From contig NZ_AP028669.1 of assembly GCF_041154485.1 (NCBI RefSeq), forward strand, positions 248,001 through 312,000: a stretch of 64,000 nucleotides of DNA. The letters run 5' to 3'. The notes beneath the pieces were generated by a model. That model was not told the DNA's origin, ran no database searches, and saw only the letters and a program-made list of their open reading frames with translations. This stretch comes from Variovorax sp. V93 (GTDB lineage: Bacteria > Pseudomonadota > Gammaproteobacteria > Burkholderiales > Burkholderiaceae_C). Position numbers and translations under genes: made by a program. Position 1 is the first letter of the stretch; each line of letters begins with the position of its first letter. This document shows positions 1 to 8,052 of the stretch, one piece after another.

Positions 1-2
1 CG

Positions 3-2165
3 ACCAACGCCAGCAGCAATAACAACAACAGCAGCAGCACCAGCGTGCAGGCCGATCCGCAGGAGCGCCCCCATCCGCTGGACGCGGGCCACCGGCTGGA
101 CGAGTTCGAGCTGCTCGAGGTCATCGGCGAGGGCGGCTTCGGCATCGTCTACCGCGCCTACGACCACTCGCTGCAGCGCGAGGTGGCCATCAAGGAATAC
201 ATGCCCTCGATGCTCGCGCGCCGCGTCGGCGACGACAGCGTGCACGTGCGTTCCGACCGTCTCACCGCCACCTTCCAGGCGGGCCTGCGCAGCTTCATCA
301 ACGAGGCGCGCACGCTCGCACAGTTCAGCCATCCGGCACTGGTGCGGGTGCACCGCTTCTGGGAAGCCAACAGCACCGCCTACATGGCGATCCAGCTCTA
401 CCGCGGCCGCACGCTGCGCCGCCTGGCCGAGGAAGAGCCGAAGAAGATCTCCGAGGCCTGGCTGCTGAGCATGCTCGGCCCGCTGCTCGGCGCGCTCGAA
501 ACCCTGCACCGCAGCCAGTGCTTCCACCGCGACATCGCGCCCGACAACATCTTCATCCAGCAGGACGACCTGCCCGTGCTGCTGGACTTCGGCGCCGCGC
601 GCAAGTCGATTGCCGACCTGGTCGACGAAGTGGCGGTGATGGTGAAGTCCGGCTATTCGCCCATCGAGCAGTACGCCGACGACAACACGCTGCTCCAGGG
701 CGCGTGGACCGATCTCTACGCGCTGGGCGCCGTGCTGTACCGCGCCGTCACCGGGCACCCGCCGCCGTCGGCCGTGGTGCGCAGCGTGCAGGACGCCTAC
801 GTGCCGCTGTCGTCGCTCGGCCGCAGCGACCTGAGCCCGGCCTTCTGCGCGGCCGTCGACCACACGCTGGCCGTGCACAGCAAGGACCGCACGCAGACCG
901 TGGCCGCGTTCGCGGCCGAACTGGGCCTTGCCAAGCTGGGCGACACCTACGTGAGCGGGCTGGCGGCGCCGACGGCCGTTGTTGCTGCACCCGCTCCTTC
1001 GAAGCCCGCGCCGGTCGTGGCGCCGGTGCCGCAGCAAGCGCCGGCTGTTCCGGCGCCCCAGACACCGGCACCAATGTCGGCAGCAGCCGCATCGCAGCAA
1101 GCCGCTGCATCGGCCAGTGCTGCGCGGCCTGAAGCCGCCGCCCCGGAACCCGCCAGGCCCAGGCCCCAGCCCGCGCCCAAGGCCGAGCCGGCCCCGGCTC
1201 CCGCGCCCAGGCCCGCCGAACCGCGCGAGGCGGCGGCAGCGCCGGCGCGCGCGCCATCGGTGGCCGCCGGCAAGCAGCCGTCGCCGTCCGCCGCCAAGAA
1301 ATCGTCGCGGCCGCCGTGGGGCCTGGTCGGCGTGCTGATGATTGCACTGGTGGCCGTGGGCAGCTGGATCGGCCTTCACCTGACTGCGGGCCGGCAAGAG
1401 ACGTCGACCGCCATGGTCCCGGCGCCTCCGCCGTCGGGGCCGATGTCCGCCACCTCGCCACCGCCCGCCGCCATGCCGCCGGGAGAAAGCGCCCCCGGCG
1501 GCGTACCGGCAACTGCGGGCGAGAACGTGGCGGCAGCGCCCGGCACGCCGCCTCCCGCGGCGGCCGCCAGCGCGCCGGCCGGCCCGTTGACGCCGCTGAC
1601 CAACGTGCCGGTCGGCGCGGCGCCGGCAGCTGCACCGGCCACACCGGACCCCGCAGCCACGCCGCCGGGCTCGACCACCACGCCCGTGACGCCGCCGGAG
1701 GCCGCCATGGCCACCGCCGAAGCCGAGGACTGGAACCTGGCCCAGGCCGAGAACACGCGCGAAGGCTACGAGGCCTACCTGCGCCGCTACCGGCGCGGCC
1801 CGCATGCGCGCGATGCCCGCAATGCCATCGCCGAGCTGAACCGGCTCGCGCAGACGATGCCCGCGGCACCCGGCACGGCGCCAACGAACTCCATACCCAC
1901 CGTGATCGCCGGCGGAACTACACCGCCGACCGCGCCGCCTGCAGCTCCGCCCGGCATGGGACGCGTGGTGCTCAACATCCGGCCCTGGGGCCAGGTCTTC
2001 GTCGACGGCGCCGAGCGCGGCGTGAGCCCGCCGCTCAAGTCGCTGTCGCTGCGCCCTGGCATCTACAACATCGAAGTGCGCAACGGCGACCTCGATGTCT
2101 ATCGCCAGCGCGTGACGGTGCAGGACAGCAAGTCGGCGCCCGTGGTGAGCCACGAGTTCAAGTAG
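3..2165 (+). CDS. Serine/threonine protein kinase with PEGA-like C-terminus (5' partial)
   Basis: Transmembrane Hanks-type kinase. Numbering residues from an internal GTG at 45, the glycine loop GEGGFG is at 28-33, the ATP-binding Lys is K50 in VAIKEY, the catalytic loop HRDIAPDN starts at H161, and the DFG triplet is D181-G183. A long Ala/Pro-rich linker (about 305-420) leads to one membrane segment (about 425-447), a second Pro/Ala-rich stretch, and a C-terminal PEGA-like beta domain (about 640-706) probably in the periplasm. The catalytic loop has Ala where most kinases have Lys (HRDLKPEN). The frame stays open to the left edge through a Ser/Asn-rich stretch and the GTG has no Shine-Dalgarno sequence, so the true start is probably outside the window. 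Substrates are unknown; it may control the export block that follows. Confidence 0.85.
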   Translation, partial: TNASSNNNNSSSTSVQADPQERPHPLDAGHRLDEFELLEVIGEGGFGIVYRAYDHSLQREVAIKEYMPSMLARRVGDDSVHVRSDRLTATFQAGLRSFINEARTLAQFSHPALVRVHRFWEANSTAYMAIQLYRGRTLRRLAEEEPKKISEAWLLSMLGPLLGALETLHRSQCFHRDIAPDNIFIQQDDLPVLLDFGAARKSIADLVDEVAVMVKSGYSPIEQYADDNTLLQGAWTDLYALGAVLYRAVTGHPPPSAVVRSVQDAYVPLSSLGRSDLSPAFCAAVDHTLAVHSKDRTQTVAAFAAELGLAKLGDTYVSGLAAPTAVVAAPAPSKPAPVVAPVPQQAPAVPAPQTPAPMSAAAASQQAAASASAARPEAAAPEPARPRPQPAPKAEPAPAPAPRPAEPREAAAAPARAPSVAAGKQPSPSAAKKSSRPPWGLVGVLMIALVAVGSWIGLHLTAGRQETSTAMVPAPPPSGPMSATSPPPAAMPPGESAPGGVPATAGENVAAAPGTPPPAAAASAPAGPLTPLTNVPVGAAPAAAPATPDPAATPPGSTTTPVTPPEAAMATAEAEDWNLAQAENTREGYEAYLRRYRRGPHARDARNAIAELNRLAQTMPAAPGTAPTNSIPTVIAGGTTPPTAPPAAPPGMGRVVLNIRPWGQVFVDGAERGVSPPLKSLSLRPGIYNIEVRNGDLDVYRQRVTVQDSKSAPVVSHEFK

Positions 2166-2224
2166 CGGCGGCTATTGCGCCGCGGGGCCGGCGCTAAAAA
2201 AAAGCAACGTTCCAATTCGCCGTG

Positions 2225-2249
2225 CCTTTGCAACCGAGGGTTGCAAGGG
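2225..2249. other. Inverted repeat downstream of the kinase gene
   Basis: An 11-bp stem with a 3-nt GAG loop (core TTGCAACC/GGTTGCAA, one G-T pair). No T-run follows on the + strand, so it is not a standard terminator. An A-run lies about 15 bp to the left, which would be a displaced T-run if read on the - strand. The rest of the 2166-2508 gap is AT-rich and shows no gene. Confidence 0.4.
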
Positions 2250-2415
2250 CGGCCGCTGCATTGCCGATTCAATGAATGCGGCGACCTGTTGGGTCAATGC
2301 CACTCAATTTGTCCGCGCGACACATTTGCATTGAGAATTGCATAAGAAAATTAATACTTTTTAATTCCTCGATGCGAAGGACGTTGTTTTTTCACCCAAG
2401 TCAGGTCCTGTTCAC

Positions 2416-2444
2416 TTGATGTCTGGATGTAATTTATTGATAAG
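2416..2444 (+). promoter_or_regulatory. Candidate sigma-70 promoter for the export block
   Basis: TTGATG (2416-2421) and GATAAG (2439-2444) are separated by 17 bp, each matching 4 of 6 consensus bases, in an AT-rich gap upstream of the TIG-repeat gene. This is a pattern match only; other weak hexamers occur nearby. Confidence 0.3.
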
Positions 2445-2508
2445 ATCGGTAACGTAAGAAAGCAATAGAAGAAATTTTAGCTAATAAGTATTAAATAGGG
2501 AGGACAGC

Positions 2509-2643
2509 TTGAGCGAAAGCCCGTTGCATGCGCAGCGTTGGGTTGCTGCGTCTGAATCGATGTGTCGATTCCAGATCCGCGCAGCCGTGATCCGTCTGGA
2601 AATGCCCTCCAGCGCGATCGGGTTTTGCTCGAGGTCTTCTTGA
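2509..2643 (+). CDS. Possible 44-codon leader ORF overlapping the next gene
   Basis: A good Shine-Dalgarno sequence (GGGAGGA, about 2498-2504) sits 4 nt before a TTG codon at 2509. That frame runs 44 codons to a TGA at 2641-2643. The stop overlaps a TTG at 2640 (TTGA), which is in the frame of the large TIG-repeat protein and directly precedes its signal peptide. Two readings fit: a short leader translationally coupled to the big gene, or the true N-terminus of the big protein separated by a frameshift (natural or a sequencing error). The peptide has no recognisable domain. Confidence 0.35.
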   Translation: MSESPLHAQRWVAASESMCRFQIRAAVIRLEMPSSAIGFCSRSS

Positions 2644-5600
2644 TTTCGGCGTGCTCTTCGCTTTGCCGCGCGTTTTGCAAATTGCAAAGCGGCGCGGCTG
2701 CATTTGTTTTTGCAATTGGTGTTGCATTGACGGGCGCGACTCCGGCCTGGGCGCAAACCGCCGTTTCCGGACCCATTTCTGCCTCCACCCGGTGGACCAC
2801 CGCGGCCAGCCCTTATGTGGTGAGTGGAACAGTTTCCGTTCAGGGCTCCGCGGTCCTGACGATCGATCCCGGCGTGGTCGTCTACATGGGAGCCAATGCC
2901 GAGCTCCGAATTGAATCCGGAAAGTTGATGATGCAGGGCGAAGCGGCTCGCCCGATCAAGTTCACCTCCGAAAAAGTGCGAACGGGAGCGGTGCCCGCCG
3001 CCGGCGATTGGGGGCAACTGGTTCTCACGGCTGGTGCAACCGGCAGCACCTTTCAGCACGCGGAAATCGCCTACGGCAAGGGCGTGTCGATCTCCGGCGC
3101 CGCCGTAACGCTCGACAACGTGCGCCTGCTCAATCACGCGGCGCCCGCCATCTCGGCGGACCTGGTGGCGAGCCTCGGCGGCTCGGGCAACGAGGCTGCC
3201 GGCAACACCCTGAACGCGGTGGTGGTCCCGTCGGGCGATGTCACCGGCACCGCGCGCTTCGGCCTGCGGGGCATCCCGTACCTCGTTCGCTCGGGAACCC
3301 TGTCGGTCGGCGCTTCGCCGGCCATTGACACCATCGATCCCGGCAGCATCCTCGCGGGCGAGACCGCCACGCTGTCGATCACCGGCAAGCGCCTCGGCGG
3401 CGCGGTTTCGCCGAAATGGTCGCTGGCCGGTCTCACCACGCAAGTGCTTCCCGGTGCAACCGACACGCGGGTTCAGCTGCAGGTGGCGGCGGCGCTGACG
3501 GCAACCGCGGGCAATGCCGACCTCACACTGTTGACCGATGCGGGCGAAGCGGTCAGGACCAACGCGCTGATCGTGCAGCGCAACCAGCCGCGCATCACGG
3601 CGCTCAACCCTTCGAGCTTCTTCACTGCCGCAGGAGCGGGCAGCTTTACCGTTTCCGGCACTTTCTTCACCAGCGCATCGATCGTCGAACTCGACGGCCA
3701 GACGCTGGCGACCACCTACAACTCCGAGACGCAGCTCACGGCCACGCTGCCCGAGCAATCCGTCGCCGGCTCGCGCAACGTGCGCCTGCGCACGCCGGAC
3801 CCGCTCAACGCCGGCGCATTCCTCACGTCCAACGTCCTGCCGCTCACCGTGACGCAGGCAAAGGCCGGCTTCAGCCCGGCAACGGCCTCGATGTTCGCGG
3901 GTGCCTCGCAGACCATCGCACTGCAATTGCCGTTCAATGCGCCCGCGGGCGGACTCGAGTTCAACCTGACATCGGCCGCGCCAGCCATCGCCACGGTGCA
4001 GCCGAGCGTCGTCGTTCCAGCCGGCTCGAAGACCGCCAGCTTCCAGGTGCAAGGCGTGGGCATCGGCGAAAGCCAGGTGATTGTTGCGCGATCGGCCTGG
4101 GCCAATGCGACCCTGCCGGTGGCCGTGATCCAGCCGCCCGTCACACTGGCCTACGAGCCTGTCACTTCGGCCCTGGTCGGCGTGGTGGTCGGCACCGACA
4201 CACAGCCGGTGGTCCAGTCGGTCGACGGCCTTGCATCTCCCCACGTGGGCGTTGCGTTCGGCACCTATGCCAAGCAACTCACGCCGTCGGCGGCGGTGAT
4301 TGGGACTTCGCTCACGCTGCAGGTGGCCGGCGAAGGGCTGGGCGCGGTGTCCGCCGTACAGTTCTCGCCGGCGGATGGCCTCACGGTCGGCATTCCGTCC
4401 GTCAGCGTCGACGGCAAGCTCCTGAGCGTCAGCGTCGCCATCGATGCGGCCGCAACCAAGTCCGCGCGCCGAGTGATCCTGTCCACGGCAACCGGGCGCG
4501 TGCCATTCACCACGCCCACCGGCGACCAGTTCGTGGTGGCTGCGCCAGCGCCGCAGATCGACTCGGTCAATCCGAACGTCGTGACGGTGGGCCAGTCGGC
4601 CGTGAAGCTGTCAATGCGCGGCCAGAACCTGCGCGACATCCAGTCGCTGCGGTTCGAGCCTTCGCAAGGCATCGTGGCCATCAATGCGCCGGCCGCGAGC
4701 GCGGATGGCACGCTGCTCGAGATCACGATCCAGACCGATGCCGCCGCCACCAGCGGACCGCGCACTGTCATCGTCTCGACCGCCGGCGGCGAATCGTCCG
4801 CCGTGCCGACGCCGGGCAACACCTTCCAGGTGGCTCGCGAGATTGGTACCAGCTACCGCGACGTCAGCTCGCCAATGGTCGGCGTGCAGGTCGGTGCCAC
4901 CTCCTTCCCGCAGGAACAGGCTGTCGGGCCGATCATCTCGGCGCAGGTGGGCGTCATGGTGGGCGAGCCGCCCGCTGCCTCCGGCCAAAGTGTCGATCCG
5001 GTGGTGTCGCCGCTCGTGGGCCTGGTCGTGGGCTCGGGCGCCTTCGACATGGCGCCGGCCGCAGGCAGCGTGGGAACCAGCGTGAACGTCGTCGTCCAGG
5101 GCACCGGCCTGTCATCCGTGGCCGCGGTCGAAATGTTCCCGGCCGACAACCTGGCCATCAGCAATGTCGTTGCCAACGCAGCGGGCACGCAGGTCAGCTT
5201 CACTGTCGCCATCGATGCGGCGGCAGCAAAGACGGTGCGCCGCGTGCTGCTCAAGACAGCCGACCCTGCCAACCCGGTGATCCCGTTCCTGCTGTCGTCC
5301 AAGTCGCAGTTCCTCGTTGCGGCACCGCTGCCCGTGGTCGACATCTCGATCACCCCGCAGGTCGTGGTGGCGGGCAAGCCCAAGGTCGATCTCATCGTGC
5401 GCGGCCGCAACCTGCGCGACGTGCTCGGCGTGCGCTTCGTTCCCCCGCAAGGGATCACGGCGCTGGGCACGCCTTCCGCCAATGCAGACGGCACCTCGAT
5501 GCTGGTCAGCGTGCAGGCAAGCGCCGATGCCGAAACCGGCCCGCGCGTTCTCGTGGTGAGCACCGTTGCTGGCGAGTCGTCGGAAGTCGCGATTCCGGCG

Positions 5601-6341
5601 AACACGGTGCAGGTGGCGCGCACGGTCGAGGGGCCTTTCAATGACGTGAGTTCGTCGCTGGTGGGGGTGATGGTGGGTGCGCCGCCGGTCGCCGATCCGG
5701 TGGTTCGCGAGGTGTTCGCTTCCTCCGTGGGAGTGGTCGTCGGGCCGGTGGTCACGGCCGTCACTCCGGCAGGCCTCGTCAAGGGCACCTCGGGCAGTCT
5801 GGTGGTCAGCGGCTTTGCGCTCGACGGCGCGACCGCGGTGAGCCTCACGCCGGTTGCGGCAGCTGGCGGCGTGACCTTGGGCGTGCCTGTGGTGAATGCC
5901 TCGGGCATGGAAGCAACTGTGCCTTTCGAGGCCGCGCCAACTGCGACGAGTGCGAGCCATCGGATCAACCTGCTGAATGCAGCCGGTGCGCGCATCCCTG
6001 CGTTGACGGACACCGCGCTGCAACTGCGCGTTCTTGACGCGCCATCCATCTCCTCGTTCGAGCCCATCGTGATGACGCGCGGCCGCGCATACACCCTGGT
6101 GGTTCGTGGCAGCAATCTCAAGGAAGTGCGAGGCATCGCCATCGAGCCTTCCACCGACATCACGTTGGAGGATCTGAGCCTGGCCTGGGGTAGCGATTCG
6201 CTTGGGGAAAAGCTGAGCATTCGCGTCTTCATCGCGCCGGCGGCCGCCACAGGGCCGCGTGTCGTGCGGCTTGTCTATCCGGGTGGCAGCACCAGCGGCC
6301 AAAGCGCAACCAACAACACCCTCAATGTGGTGTCTCCGTAA
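2562..6341 (+). CDS. Large secreted IPT/TIG-repeat protein
   Basis: Sec-exported extracellular protein of about 1230-1259 residues. A hydrophobic segment ends in an AWA/Q cleavage site (near 2752). A beta-helix-like N-terminal region follows (VVVYMGANAELRIESGKLM style, about 2800-3300), then Ig-like IPT/TIG units to the end. About 260 residues are tandemly repeated (roughly 4264-5040 and 5041-5700, partial third copy to 6341). Each unit is introduced by short VGVxVG motifs, seven in all. The start is uncertain: GTG at 2562 lacks a Shine-Dalgarno sequence, while TTG at 2640 has GAGG 5 nt upstream and places the signal peptide close to the N-terminus. No enzyme motif is visible; adhesion or a structural surface role is inferred. 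It is first in a same-strand series of giant exported proteins. Confidence 0.8.
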   Translation: MSIPDPRSRDPSGNALQRDRVLLEVFLISACSSLCRAFCKLQSGAAAFVFAIGVALTGATPAWAQTAVSGPISASTRWTTAASPYVVSGTVSVQGSAVLTIDPGVVVYMGANAELRIESGKLMMQGEAARPIKFTSEKVRTGAVPAAGDWGQLVLTAGATGSTFQHAEIAYGKGVSISGAAVTLDNVRLLNHAAPAISADLVASLGGSGNEAAGNTLNAVVVPSGDVTGTARFGLRGIPYLVRSGTLSVGASPAIDTIDPGSILAGETATLSITGKRLGGAVSPKWSLAGLTTQVLPGATDTRVQLQVAAALTATAGNADLTLLTDAGEAVRTNALIVQRNQPRITALNPSSFFTAAGAGSFTVSGTFFTSASIVELDGQTLATTYNSETQLTATLPEQSVAGSRNVRLRTPDPLNAGAFLTSNVLPLTVTQAKAGFSPATASMFAGASQTIALQLPFNAPAGGLEFNLTSAAPAIATVQPSVVVPAGSKTASFQVQGVGIGESQVIVARSAWANATLPVAVIQPPVTLAYEPVTSALVGVVVGTDTQPVVQSVDGLASPHVGVAFGTYAKQLTPSAAVIGTSLTLQVAGEGLGAVSAVQFSPADGLTVGIPSVSVDGKLLSVSVAIDAAATKSARRVILSTATGRVPFTTPTGDQFVVAAPAPQIDSVNPNVVTVGQSAVKLSMRGQNLRDIQSLRFEPSQGIVAINAPAASADGTLLEITIQTDAAATSGPRTVIVSTAGGESSAVPTPGNTFQVAREIGTSYRDVSSPMVGVQVGATSFPQEQAVGPIISAQVGVMVGEPPAASGQSVDPVVSPLVGLVVGSGAFDMAPAAGSVGTSVNVVVQGTGLSSVAAVEMFPADNLAISNVVANAAGTQVSFTVAIDAAAAKTVRRVLLKTADPANPVIPFLLSSKSQFLVAAPLPVVDISITPQVVVAGKPKVDLIVRGRNLRDVLGVRFVPPQGITALGTPSANADGTSMLVSVQASADAETGPRVLVVSTVAGESSEVAIPANTVQVARTVEGPFNDVSSSLVGVMVGAPPVADPVVREVFASSVGVVVGPVVTAVTPAGLVKGTSGSLVVSGFALDGATAVSLTPVAAAGGVTLGVPVVNASGMEATVPFEAAPTATSASHRINLLNAAGARIPALTDTALQLRVLDAPSISSFEPIVMTRGRAYTLVVRGSNLKEVRGIAIEPSTDITLEDLSLAWGSDSLGEKLSIRVFIAPAAATGPRVVRLVYPGGSTSGQSATNNTLNVVSP
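4171..5758 (+). repeat. VGVxVG motif repeats and ~260-residue tandem units
   Basis: Seven short motifs of the form (S)xxVGVxVG occur inside the TIG-repeat protein near 4171-4194, 4231-4256, 4868-4896, 4936-4962, 5005-5031, 5648-5676 and 5722-5742. They come in clusters between longer TIG units that are themselves tandem copies. The motif is not part of the TIG fold as I know it. Confidence 0.6.
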
Positions 6342-6392
6342 TGGATCGATTTCATCGTCTTCCACGCCGGCCGCGGGCAATTCACAGCGGCA

Positions 6393-6407
6393 CTGCCGAG
6401 GGCAGTC
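6393..6407 (+). other. Small hairpin between two secreted-protein genes
   Basis: ACTGCC/GGCAGT, a 6-bp stem with a GAG loop, followed by CCCCTTTCACTT. It could attenuate or process the transcript between the TIG-repeat gene and the Gly-rich gene. The T content is too low to call it a terminator. Confidence 0.3.
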
Positions 6408-6453
6408 CCCTTTCACTTGTTCGCGCGTCCATCGCCTTTTCAAGGAGTCCTGA

Positions 6454-8010
6454 ATGAACTCAACCCTGCAACTTGCACCCCGTCCGTCGATCGTGGCGCC
6501 ACGACTGAATGCCGCATCGAAGATCACCCTTGCCGTTCTGCTGCTCGCCTCGATGGGGTCGAGCCTTGCTGCGTTCGACAGTGGCAGCACGGGTGCCGAC
6601 GGTGTGTTGAACCCTGCGGTCTCTACCCAAATCGTGCTGCCACCGAGCGGCATTCTTCAATACACCTCGATCAACATTCCCACCGGCGTTACCGTGACGT
6701 TCAAGAGGAACGTGCTGAATACGCCGGTGCAGCTCCTGGTCTCGGGTGATGTTTCCATCGTGGGGAGCATCGACATTCGTGGCGGGACGGCCAAGGCGTC
6801 CGGCACGGCTGGGGACGGTAACCAGGCCGACGATGGCATTCCAGGTGTAGGCGGACCTGGAGGGTATGACGGTGGCCGTGGCGGCAAGGACGATCTGCAA
6901 AACCGCGCCGAGCCGACTCGCGGTGGCGCAGGCCTTGGGCCTGGCGGTGGCGGTGGCGGGTATGAACGTGCAGACGGATGCTATGCGGGGGTTTACTACC
7001 ACCGGATGGGGCGTGGTGGAGCCTATGCCTCCAAAGGTGGTGCAGCACACGGCAGCGGCTATAACTGCACGGCAGTGGCCGACGAGCCGGAGCGTGCAAA
7101 TCCGTACGGGACTCCCGCGATCGTTCCCCTCATCGGCGGCTCTGGCGGCGGTGGTGGTCGGGGTGGAACGAACTATCCGGGCGGCGGCGGCGGAGGTGGC
7201 GGCGGCGCAATCCTGATTGCCGCGAATGGAACTATCACTCTCACAGGTTCCATCACCGCAGGTGGTGGCGACGCGGCCGATCGCGCGGGCACCGGTGTCG
7301 GCAGCGAAGGTTCGGCCGGCTCCGGGGGCGCCATCAAATTGGTCGCTACAGCCATCAAGGGCGCGGGCTCGTTGAATGCCGACGGAGGTTGTCTGATCGC
7401 CAACGGCTCTCGCCAGAATTGCGACGTACGGCTGAATGGAGGTTCTGTAGGCCGCATCCGCATCGAAGGCGAAAGCGTGACCTTCAGCGGTGCTTCGTCG
7501 CCAGCGTACACAACAGACGTGCCTGCCGCCATCGCCGTGGCCAACGCACCCTCCATCCGCATCGCATCCGTCGCCGGCAGCAACGTCCCCGCAACGCCCA
7601 CCGGCAATGCGGACGTCACGCTCCCCGCAACGATCACCAACCCCGTCACGGTGAACTTCACGACCGCGAACGTTCCCACGGGCAACACCATCAAGCTGCG
7701 CGTCGTGCCGGCCTATGGCGATGCCGTCGAGGTACTGAGCCCCGCCATCACCGGCACCGCAGCCAGCGGCGCCACCAGCGTCAGCGTGAACCTGCCCCAG
7801 GGCCCCAGCGTCCTGCAGGCCATCACCAGCTACACCGTCACCGTCGCACAGGCCGAATCGCTCTCCCGCTTTGCGGAGAACGAGAAGGTCGAGCGCGTCG
7901 AACTCGTGGCGTCGATGGGCCAGGAGAGCATGGCCCAATTGATTACCGCGAGCGGCAAGCGCTACACGGTGCCGGCTTCGGTGCTGCAGCTGGTCGGCCT
8001 GGCAGGCTGA
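6454..8010 (+). CDS. Secreted glycine-rich protein
   Basis: A 518-residue exported protein of no family I recognise. The ATG has AAGGAG about 8 nt upstream. A signal peptide occupies about residues 1-40 (hydrophobic stretch ending GSSLAA). Next comes a beta-rich N-terminal region, a long Gly-rich stretch (about residues 125-300, with runs of eight to nine Gly near 7180-7205), and a 150-residue Ser/Thr/Val-rich C-terminal domain that looks Ig-like. Two Cys-containing patches flank the Gly-rich region. It lies 112 bp after the TIG-repeat gene and 42 bp before the 2140-aa gene, so co-transcription is likely. A flexible surface or matrix protein is the most reasonable guess. Confidence 0.75.
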   Translation: MNSTLQLAPRPSIVAPRLNAASKITLAVLLLASMGSSLAAFDSGSTGADGVLNPAVSTQIVLPPSGILQYTSINIPTGVTVTFKRNVLNTPVQLLVSGDVSIVGSIDIRGGTAKASGTAGDGNQADDGIPGVGGPGGYDGGRGGKDDLQNRAEPTRGGAGLGPGGGGGGYERADGCYAGVYYHRMGRGGAYASKGGAAHGSGYNCTAVADEPERANPYGTPAIVPLIGGSGGGGGRGGTNYPGGGGGGGGGAILIAANGTITLTGSITAGGGDAADRAGTGVGSEGSAGSGGAIKLVATAIKGAGSLNADGGCLIANGSRQNCDVRLNGGSVGRIRIEGESVTFSGASSPAYTTDVPAAIAVANAPSIRIASVAGSNVPATPTGNADVTLPATITNPVTVNFTTANVPTGNTIKLRVVPAYGDAVEVLSPAITGTAASGATSVSVNLPQGPSVLQAITSYTVTVAQAESLSRFAENEKVERVELVASMGQESMAQLITASGKRYTVPASVLQLVGLAG

Positions 8011-8052
8011 TCGCGGCCGGCGACGCTCGAACAAGAACCACAGGGAGCGACA

